Assembly (NCBI GenBank): GCA_031288815.1
Contig: JAITQR010000053.1
Coordinates: forward strand, 1-7,897
Length of the DNA stretch: 7,897 bases
Direction of reading: 5' to 3'
DNA from: Treponema sp.
Lineage (GTDB): Bacteria > Spirochaetota > Spirochaetia > Treponematales > Breznakiellaceae
Shown: piece by piece, positions 1-5,659 of the stretch
Layout: the number at the start of each line of letters is the position of its first letter
Position numbering within the stretch: position 1 is the stretch's first letter
Program-made: the position numbers and the translations under genes
The notes under the pieces: model-generated
What the model saw: only the letters and a program-made list of their open reading frames with translations
Told to the model about the DNA's origin: nothing
The model's database searches: none

Positions 1-879
1 GTGGGCCTTACCCCCTACGAACTGGACATGATGGAAGAGGGCCTGGTGATGGGAATCCGGGACTACATGAAGAAGTGCGGCTTCAAACGGGCCCATCTGG
101 GTCTTTCCGGCGGCATCGACTCGGCCCTAGTGGCGTATCTGGGGGTCAAGGCTGTCGGGGCGGATAAGATCGTCTGCTTCAGCATGCCTTCCCGCTTATC
201 CTCCAAGGGCTCCCGGGACGACGCGGCGGAACTGGCGGCCAACCTGGGCTGCCGTTACGAGACCCTCCCCATCGAGCCGGTGTTTGCCGGCTTCCTCTCC
301 ACCCTGGAAGGGGTCTTCGAGAAGCGGCCCTTCGACATTGCCGAGGAGAACCTGCAGGCCCGGATACGGGGAACCCTCTTGATGGCCTTTTCCAATAAAT
401 TCGACTCCATGCTCCTTACCACGGGGAACAAGAGCGAGCTCGCCATGGGCTACTGTACCCTCTACGGCGACATGAACGGCGCCCTGGGCCCCATCGGCGA
501 CGTGTTTAAGACCGAGGTCTTCGCCCTCTGCCGCCGGATCAACCGGCGTTCCCTTGCCGGCGGCGGCGGGGAGATCATTCCCCAGGCGATCATCGACAAG
601 CCCCCCTCGGCGGAACTGCGGCCCAACCAGAAGGACCAGGACAGCCTGCCCCCCTACGAGGTGCTGGATCAGATCCTCAAACTGTATTTGTACGGCAACT
701 TTGCCAGGGACGAGGTGGAAAAACAGGGCTGGGACGGGGATCTGGCCGCCCGGATCATCCGTACCGTGGCACGGGCGGAGTTCAAACGCCGCCAGGCCCC
801 GCCGGTCCTCAAGGTGAGCCCCCGGGCCTTCGGTATGGGCCGGCGCATGCCCATTGCCCGGGCGGTGTACGAGATATAG
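1..879 (+). CDS. nadE: Glutamine-dependent NAD+ synthase, C-terminal synthetase domain (5' end outside window)
   Basis: The product makes NAD+ from nicotinic acid adenine dinucleotide, ATP and ammonia (from glutamine in the two-domain form), the last cytosolic step of NAD synthesis. The visible 292 residues form the synthetase domain. The ATP-binding PP-loop LSGGIDSA is at residues 35-42, the block NLQARIRGTLLMAFSNK at 117-133, TTGNKSELAMGYCTLYGDM at 140-158, and KPPSAELRPNQKDQDSLPPY at 200-219. The C-terminus has the family's KRRQAPP...GRRMPIA ending. These blocks match the glutamine-dependent type, whose full length is about 540-650 residues with an N-terminal nitrilase-like glutaminase. 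The first residues read like the linker before the synthetase domain (RDYMKKCGF). The GTG at base 1 is therefore probably an internal Val codon, and the gene should extend leftwards. A small Gly-rich insertion (AGGGGE, residues 186-191) precedes the IIPQAIIDKPPS block. The gene converges on the GH18 gene with a 12-base gap and no recognisable terminator. Identity is secure; only the 5' extent is unseen. Confidence 0.95.
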   Translation: MGLTPYELDMMEEGLVMGIRDYMKKCGFKRAHLGLSGGIDSALVAYLGVKAVGADKIVCFSMPSRLSSKGSRDDAAELAANLGCRYETLPIEPVFAGFLSTLEGVFEKRPFDIAEENLQARIRGTLLMAFSNKFDSMLLTTGNKSELAMGYCTLYGDMNGALGPIGDVFKTEVFALCRRINRRSLAGGGGEIIPQAIIDKPPSAELRPNQKDQDSLPPYEVLDQILKLYLYGNFARDEVEKQGWDGDLAARIIRTVARAEFKRRQAPPVLKVSPRAFGMGRRMPIARAVYEI

Positions 880-891
880 TCAGGTCATTCT

Positions 892-1974
892 TTAGCGGGA
901 GGCGGCCGGTTCCAGCCTGAGCCGCTTCCAAACCGCCGGGGTTTCCTGGCCGAGCCGCCAGAAGCCAACCGAGCGGATCCCCAGGGAACGGTACATTTCC
1001 ATCCGCGCCGCCAGGGATTGTTCGTCGTCGTAGTAGACTTTCACCTTTACCGGGACTTCGTACTCGAAAGTGGGGATGCCGCCTTCCCGGCCAACCGCCT
1101 CCACCCCGTGCTGGTTTATCAGATCCTCCACCCCCGCGTAGACCAGGGCCCGGGAAGGGTTAATATGCCCCCAGGCCCTGCCGTAAAAGGGGACTCCCAT
1201 CACAAGCTTTTCGGGGCCGATCACCGAAAGGGCGTATTCCGCTATCCGCCGGCACCATTCCATGGAAGCCACCGGGCCGGGAGAACTTGTCCCCCAGTGT
1301 TCGTCGTAGGCCATGATCAGGACGCGGTCTACCAGGGGCTTTACCTTTTTGTAATCGTAAGGATCGTTCTCCAGGGTTCTGAGCCGGGCCTTAAAGGCCA
1401 CGCTGAGCATTTTTTCCCCCAGCCCGGTCCGGAGTTCCGACAGGAAGGACCGAAAAGCGTCCCCGTCCCGGGAGAGTACCAATTCAAAGTCGATGTGGAG
1501 GCCGTCGAAGTCCTTCGCGGCGGCGATAAGATCGGCGACCAGTTCCCGCCGTTCCTTTGAGCCCTCCATCAGGACAAAATGGGTAAGGGCGTAACTGTCG
1601 CAGGTTACCACCAGATGAAACCGGGCGGGAAAAGAAGGGGCTTTTTTCCGGCTGGGAATATTGCCCAGCTTCCCGTAAGAATCCACGTCCGCGTTAAAAT
1701 ACCCGATGTCCGAAAGGGGAAGTTCCGGCACAAGAGCCGCCTCCCGGTCTTTGACCAGGTAGCCCCACACTTCGCCGAAGGAAGACGCGGCCGGCTCCGG
1801 GCCCGGGGGAATCTCCTCCGGGAAGACCGGTTCCGGAACCTCTTCCTCGTCTGTCTGGCGATCGCCGATGTAAACGGAATCGGGCGGTTTTTCTATCTCT
1901 CTTGGCGGGGACTGGCAGGCGGTAACCGCGCACAGGAACCCTGCCAAAACCAAAGCCAAATACGGATACCTCAT
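892..1974 (-). CDS. GH18-family glycoside hydrolase lipoprotein (YaaH/SleL-like)
   Basis: This is a predicted exported, lipid-anchored hydrolase of 360 residues. The N-terminus is a lipoprotein signal peptide ending in V-T-A-C, with Cys20 as the lipidated residue. A Pro/Glu-rich, probably disordered tether follows (about 22-65). The GH18 TIM barrel begins near EVWGYL (68-73). The catalytic block DFDGLHIDFE (155-164) fits DGxxxDxE, with Glu164 as the proposed acid/base. Later family blocks are LIMAYDEHW (219-227), GVPFYGRAW (260-268) and SVGFWRLGQE (335-344), including the conserved barrel Trp339. The pattern is closer to bacterial spore-cortex-lytic/YaaH-type enzymes, which act on N-acetylglucosamine linkages, than to classical chitinases. 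No LysM or other carbohydrate-binding module is present. A periplasmic or surface role in peptidoglycan or glycan trimming is inferred; the substrate is not determinable. ATG at 1974 is the only Met that preserves the signal peptide. Divergent from the exporter operon. Confidence 0.9.
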   Translation of the reverse strand: MRYPYLALVLAGFLCAVTACQSPPREIEKPPDSVYIGDRQTDEEEVPEPVFPEEIPPGPEPAASSFGEVWGYLVKDREAALVPELPLSDIGYFNADVDSYGKLGNIPSRKKAPSFPARFHLVVTCDSYALTHFVLMEGSKERRELVADLIAAAKDFDGLHIDFELVLSRDGDAFRSFLSELRTGLGEKMLSVAFKARLRTLENDPYDYKKVKPLVDRVLIMAYDEHWGTSSPGPVASMEWCRRIAEYALSVIGPEKLVMGVPFYGRAWGHINPSRALVYAGVEDLINQHGVEAVGREGGIPTFEYEVPVKVKVYYDDEQSLAARMEMYRSLGIRSVGFWRLGQETPAVWKRLRLEPAASR

Positions 1975-1983
1975 CGCCTTTAC

Positions 1984-2014
1984 ATAATACCAAACATAAA
2001 ACGGGATTAGTCAA
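1984..2014 (-). promoter_or_regulatory. Candidate sigma-70 promoter of the GH18 lipoprotein gene
   Basis: On the minus strand, TTGACT (2014-2009) is a near-consensus -35. It is followed after 19 bases by an extended -10, TGG-TATTAT (-10 hexamer 1989-1984). The spacer is longer than the ideal 17, but the TG extension compensates in known extended -10 promoters. The -10 ends only nine bases before the ATG, so the start of transcription would fall about 0-3 bases upstream of the start codon. The AAAGG just before the ATG would then be mostly or wholly outside the mRNA. Confidence 0.5.
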
Positions 2015-2048
2015 GGGTTCCCGGAAAGCGTCTGGAATTTCCCGCCTT

Positions 2049-2072
2049 TTCCGGATAATATTATAGCCGGAA
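2049..2072 (+). promoter_or_regulatory. Dyad-symmetric element with AT-rich core, candidate -10/operator of the exporter operon
   Basis: The perfect 10-base palindrome ATAATATTAT (2055-2064) is flanked by inverted arms TTCCGG (2049-2054) and CCGGAA (2067-2072), offset by two bases. The core contains -10-like hexamers (GATAAT at 2054, TATTAT at 2059) at the right distance from the exporter ATG at 2080. No convincing -35 lies 16-18 bases upstream. The element could be a repressor site overlapping a promoter, or simply an AT-rich promoter core. Arms of the TTCCGG type are common in this GC-rich sequence, which lowers confidence in the operator reading. Confidence 0.35.
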
Positions 2073-2079
2073 CGATTTC

Positions 2080-4815
2080 ATGCAAAAATGTCCAAAAACC
2101 GGAAAACCGGAAAACAGGTTTATAGAAACATTCTTCGCCCATCCTCTTGTCATCGTTTTGGTTATCGGGTTCCTTACGCTGTTTTTTGCCCTGGCGCTTT
2201 TCCGGGCGGAGCTGGACAACAACAATATCCGCTTTGTGCCGGAAAACGACGAGGCCCGTCTTAACTCCAAGTATATCGACGATACTTTCGGCAGTTCCGT
2301 GTTTATCCTGGTGGGCCTTGAGCGCGAAGGGGGAACCATATTCGACCCCGATTTCCTGGCCCTGATACGCGGTTATGTTAACCGTATTGAGGACATCGAA
2401 ATTGTGGGCAAAGTAAATTCGATAATGGATTCGGATTACATCGCGGGGGAAGGGGATACGATTGTTGTAGAAAAACTGGTGGGGGAAGACTTTTCCGGTT
2501 CCCGGGAGGATATCGCGAAACTAAAAGAACGGCTCCTCTCCTGGGATCTGTACCGTAACGCCCTTTATTCGGCGGATTTTACAGCCACCCAGATACTGGT
2601 TCCCCTGGAGATAGATTCGGAAGACGCGGGAAGGCCGGAGTTCATCGAGGAGTATATGCGGGTTCGGGACATCGCCAGGGAAATGTTCCGGGACGAGGCG
2701 AGGGTCTACGTTACCGGCATCCCGGTTATCAGCGCCACCATCAGCGAGTCCATGCGGAAAGATCTGGCGGTGCTGGTTCCCCTGGTAGCCGCCGTGGTGC
2801 TTACGGTTTTGTTTCTGTCCTTCCGCCGTCTTACCGCGGTGCTGCTCCCCATGCTTACCGTGGCGGTGGCTACCGTCTGGGCCATGGGGGCGATGCCCCT
2901 GTTCGGGGTTAAGCTCTCCGTCCTCTCCACGGTGCTGCCGGTTATTCTTGTGGCGGTGGGAAGCGCCTACGGTATCCACGTACTGACCCATTACCTGGAC
3001 GACCGGGATAAATCGGGAAATCTGGGGGCCGAAGAACACCGGGCCCTGGTTTTTTCCCTGCTCAGGCGGATACGAAAGCCGGTCTTTCTCGCCTTCATCA
3101 CCACCTTCGCGGGTTTCTTTTCGTTCTGCTTTACCCAGGTGCTGCCCGTTCGGGAATGGGGAATTTTCTCGTCTTTCGGGGTCCTCTCTTCCTTCCTCGT
3201 GGCGGTAACGCTGATCCCCTCCCTGCTGCTCCTCCGGGGGCCGAAACCCATGCCGGTTTTTGGGCGAAAAAAAAGCGATCCCGTCGGGGCTTCCCGGGAT
3301 TCGCCGCCGGCGGGCCGGTCCGAAAAATCTCCGGAGTATCTGCTGGCCGGTTTTTTTGTTTCCGCGGTCCGAAAAAAGCGTTTTATCCTGAGCTTGAGCG
3401 CCCTGGTACTGGTTCTGGCGGTCTGGGGAACCGGCAAAGTAAAGATAGACAACGTGTTTGTGGAGTATTTTAAGCCCGGCACGGATATCGCCCGTTCCGA
3501 CCGCTTTATCCGGGAAAAATTCGGCGGCTCAAAGGTGCTGAACGTGGTCATGGAGGCGGAAAGTCCGGAGATTCTGCTGCATCCCGGCAGTTTAAGCGCC
3601 ATGGACAGCCTGGGCGTCTTTCTGGAAAAGCAGGTGGCGGAAACCGGCAAGGTGATGGGTTTTACCGATCTTGTCAAGCGGATAAACCAGGTGTTTAACG
3701 CCGATCAGAGCCCCCACGGACTGAGGGCCGGGGGCGGCGGATCTATCGAGGACGGCGGCTTCGGTTTTGGGGATTCCGGGGACGCCGGTTTCGGCTTCGG
3801 CGATTTCGGTTTTGGGGATTCCGGCTTGGATCTTCCTGATAACGGAGGAACCCTGGACGGGACGGAGGCCGCCGCCGGAAACGGCGAAACGGGGGCCGCC
3901 GGGGAGCTGGAAAAAACCTACCGCGTGGGCGAGCTTTTGGATCTGTTCAACAGCGCCCTGGGTGAGGGGGGGCTTGAGGATTGGATTGGAAACCTGAAAC
4001 GGCTTGTCAATTACCAGGGAGCGTCCTACTACGAAATACCCGCCGATCCCGGCCGTTACGGCAAAACCAGCCCGGAAGAACTGCGGGGCATCGTCTCAAA
4101 TTACCTGATACTCCTCTCGGGGGCCATTGATTCCTACTCCAATGATCCCCTGGAGCCCACGGCCGTTAAGATGGTTGTCCAGCTTCGTACCACGGGAGAC
4201 GAGGATACCGGCAGGGCGGTATCCCTGATACACCGGTACATAGAGAGGCACTTCCCCAAAAACGTAAAGACCCTGGTGGGGGGCAGCGCGATGGTGGAAT
4301 CCTCCCTCAACAGGCTGGTGGTTCAGTCCCAGCTTAGCTCGGTGGTAATATCCCTGCTGGTGGTTTTTATTATCGTTTCCCTTTCGAACCGTTCCCTCCT
4401 GGGGGGCTTAATCGGCGTTATCTCCCTCTCCATTTCGATACTCATCAACTTCGGGCTTATGGGTTATTGGGGAATAAAACTAAACATCGGCACTTCCATG
4501 GTGGCGAGTCTGTCCATAGGGATCGGTATTGATTATACCATCCACTTTATGGAAGCCTACAAGACCGAATGGCGCCTTCACGGAGGGGAGGGAAACTTTC
4601 TGCGGCGCGTGTTTGTTACCACCGGCTTCGCCATTGTCATTAACGCCATTTCCGTGGGGGCCGGCTTTGCCGTTCTGCTCCTTTCGGAATTCATTATCCT
4701 CAAGGATCTGGGCCTCCTTATCGCCCTTACCATGGGAACGAGCGGGCTGGTCAGCCTTACGGTTGTTCCGGTGCTGCTTACCCTGCTGAAACCGAAATTC
4801 GTCGGGAAATCTTAA
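2080..4815 (+). CDS. RND-superfamily MMPL-type exporter, 12 TM
   Basis: This is an inner-membrane exporter of 911 residues in the MMPL/RND superfamily, whose members use the proton gradient to export lipids and other hydrophobic substrates. It is an internal duplication. TM1 is near 22-42, followed by periplasmic loop 1 (about 43-228) and TM2-6 (about 229-385). A charged cytoplasmic linker rich in Lys/Arg/Ser/Pro follows (about 386-432). TM7 is near 433-451, loop 2 spans about 452-751, and TM8-12 cover about 752-903. The TM10 block SIGIGIDYTIH (812-822) carries Asp818-Tyr819, the acidic pair expected for proton relay. The equivalent N-half block AVGSAYGIH (292-300) has Ala296 in place of the Asp, so the halves are asymmetric. 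Loop 2 is over 100 residues longer than loop 1 and contains a Gly/Asp/Phe repeat (about 559-585). The start at 2080 lacks a strong Shine-Dalgarno (only GGA at 2069). The LolA-like and barrel genes follow on the same strand. Substrate unknown. Confidence 0.92.
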   Translation: MQKCPKTGKPENRFIETFFAHPLVIVLVIGFLTLFFALALFRAELDNNNIRFVPENDEARLNSKYIDDTFGSSVFILVGLEREGGTIFDPDFLALIRGYVNRIEDIEIVGKVNSIMDSDYIAGEGDTIVVEKLVGEDFSGSREDIAKLKERLLSWDLYRNALYSADFTATQILVPLEIDSEDAGRPEFIEEYMRVRDIAREMFRDEARVYVTGIPVISATISESMRKDLAVLVPLVAAVVLTVLFLSFRRLTAVLLPMLTVAVATVWAMGAMPLFGVKLSVLSTVLPVILVAVGSAYGIHVLTHYLDDRDKSGNLGAEEHRALVFSLLRRIRKPVFLAFITTFAGFFSFCFTQVLPVREWGIFSSFGVLSSFLVAVTLIPSLLLLRGPKPMPVFGRKKSDPVGASRDSPPAGRSEKSPEYLLAGFFVSAVRKKRFILSLSALVLVLAVWGTGKVKIDNVFVEYFKPGTDIARSDRFIREKFGGSKVLNVVMEAESPEILLHPGSLSAMDSLGVFLEKQVAETGKVMGFTDLVKRINQVFNADQSPHGLRAGGGGSIEDGGFGFGDSGDAGFGFGDFGFGDSGLDLPDNGGTLDGTEAAAGNGETGAAGELEKTYRVGELLDLFNSALGEGGLEDWIGNLKRLVNYQGASYYEIPADPGRYGKTSPEELRGIVSNYLILLSGAIDSYSNDPLEPTAVKMVVQLRTTGDEDTGRAVSLIHRYIERHFPKNVKTLVGGSAMVESSLNRLVVQSQLSSVVISLLVVFIIVSLSNRSLLGGLIGVISLSISILINFGLMGYWGIKLNIGTSMVASLSIGIGIDYTIHFMEAYKTEWRLHGGEGNFLRRVFVTTGFAIVINAISVGAGFAVLLLSEFIILKDLGLLIALTMGTSGLVSLTVVPVLLTLLKPKFVGKS
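3760..3825 (+). repeat. FGFGD repeat in periplasmic loop 2 of the exporter
   Basis: Three F-G-F-G-D units occur in frame at residues 561-565, 571-575 and 576-580, within a Gly-rich segment that looks disordered. At DNA level, 20 identical bases recur at 3760-3779 and 3805-3824. The 45-base period keeps the reading frame, so loss or gain of a copy would remove or add 15 residues without a frameshift. The same motif, including a 17-base identity starting GGCTTCGG, is found in the barrel gene at 5740-5756. Confidence 0.85.
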
Positions 4816-4866
4816 CGGGCTTGTTCGGCGGCTTCGGTTTCCGGGCAACTAGCGCCTACAAATGAT

Positions 4867-4873
4867 AAAGAGG
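4867..4873 (+). promoter_or_regulatory. Ribosome binding site that sets the LolA-like start
   Basis: AAAGAGG at 4867-4873 lies six bases before the ATG at 4880, a good Shine-Dalgarno arrangement. The in-frame ATG at 4862, 18 bases upstream, has no comparable site before it. The site itself would lie inside the coding region if 4862 were used. The shorter product also has the more typical signal peptide start (MRKKLF). Confidence 0.7.
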
Positions 4874-4879
4874 TTGTTT

Positions 4880-5659
4880 ATGAGAAAAAAATTGTTCTGT
4901 GTTGCCGCCGCTTTGCTCCTGTCCGCCGCCGGGGCGCTGTCCCAGGACGCCGGATCTATCGTTCACGCTTCCCGAACCCGGATAGAAAGCAACACTACCT
5001 CTACCCGGTCTACCATGATCATCAAGGCGAAGGACGGCTCGGAAACCCGGCGGGTTATGGATCAGTATTCAAAAAACGACGCCAGGGGTAATAAACGGAC
5101 CGTTATTGTGTTCCAGGACCCCGCGTCGGTAAGGGGAACCCGTTTCCTCACTGTGGAAAACCCCGGCAAGGAAGACGACCGCTGGATATTCCTCCCCAGC
5201 CTGGGAAGGGTGCGGCGTATCGCCGCGTCGGAAGGTTCCGGCAGTTTTGTGGGCACCGATTTTTCCTACGACGATATTTCCTCGGCAAACCGCAAGGCGG
5301 ATCTGGATAACCACAAACTGCTGCGGGAGGAACAATTAAACGGCCGTTCCTGTTACGTGATCGAGTCCGTACCGAAGGACGGTTCCTACCAGTATTCCAG
5401 GATGATCCAGTGGATCGACAGGGAAACCAAGGCGAACTACCGGGTGGAACTTTACGACAAACGTTCCACCCACGTAAAAACCCTGGAGAACGGGGACTTT
5501 AAGGACGTGCAGGGCCGTCTTACATCCCTTTTAACCCGGATGAGTACCCTCGCGGCGGGGACTTCCACGGATCTGCGATCGGATATTGTGAAGTACGACG
5601 ATCCTATCCCGGAAACGGTGTTTACCACCACCTATCTTGAAACGGGCAGGGCGCGATGA
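4880..5659 (+). CDS. LolA-like periplasmic protein, outer membrane lipoprotein-sorting family
   Basis: The product has 259 residues from the chosen start (265 from the ATG at 4862). It has a Sec signal peptide: K3-K4, a hydrophobic core to about residue 20, and probable cleavage at ALS-Q22. There is no lipobox, so the mature form should be soluble in the periplasm. The body matches the LolA-like 'outer membrane lipoprotein-sorting protein' family. Its characteristic stretch is FQDPASVRGTRFL (about 78-90), then a DDRWIFLPSLGRVRRI segment (about 99-114), then SFVGTDFSYDDIS (about 122-134). Relatives have a LolA/LolB-like half-barrel that holds acyl chains. They are often encoded beside MMPL/RND exporters, as here. 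A role carrying lipid or lipoprotein cargo between the exporter and the outer membrane is inferred. The gene starts 64 bases after the exporter stop; that gap shows no promoter or terminator. The stop overlaps the barrel start (ATGA). Confidence 0.88.
   Translation: MRKKLFCVAAALLLSAAGALSQDAGSIVHASRTRIESNTTSTRSTMIIKAKDGSETRRVMDQYSKNDARGNKRTVIVFQDPASVRGTRFLTVENPGKEDDRWIFLPSLGRVRRIAASEGSGSFVGTDFSYDDISSANRKADLDNHKLLREEQLNGRSCYVIESVPKDGSYQYSRMIQWIDRETKANYRVELYDKRSTHVKTLENGDFKDVQGRLTSLLTRMSTLAAGTSTDLRSDIVKYDDPIPETVFTTTYLETGRAR
5656..5659 (+). other. ATGA stop/start overlap
   Basis: The TGA stop of the LolA-like gene (5657-5659) overlaps the ATG of the barrel gene (5656-5658). The preceding site is a modest AGGG (5648-5651), four bases from the ATG. 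This arrangement usually means translational coupling, so the two envelope proteins are probably made in linked amounts. Confidence 0.8.

Noticed and set aside
186..573. Gly-rich insertion (AGGGGE, encoded near 556-573) in NAD+ synthase as a sign of damage or fusion
   Set aside because: The flanking conserved blocks are intact and in frame, so this is a small loop variation.
880..891. Bidirectional terminator between the NAD+ synthase and GH18 genes
   Set aside because: The gap is 12 bases with no self-complementary arms or T-run.
1018..2010. Two plus-strand open frames (180 and 143 codons) opposite the GH18 gene
   Set aside because: They lie antisense to a gene with clear GH18 motifs and a lipoprotein signal. 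The translations show no recognisable domain.
2521..3677. Minus-strand open frames (172 and 228 codons) opposite the exporter
   Set aside because: Their composition is basic and His/Gln/Ser/Thr-rich, typical of the antisense of membrane-protein codons. The sense strand has 12 clear TM segments and MMPL motifs.
4816..4861. Terminator or second promoter between the exporter and LolA-like genes
   Set aside because: I found no stem followed by a T-run and no paired -35/-10. The GGCGGCTTCGGTTT stretch resembling the FGFG coding repeat (4827-4840) is only 14 bases and non-coding here, so it is probably compositional.
4862..4879. Upstream ATG as start of the LolA-like gene
   Set aside because: It has no Shine-Dalgarno, whereas AAAGAGG lies six bases before the next in-frame ATG at 4880, which also gives a more typical signal peptide.
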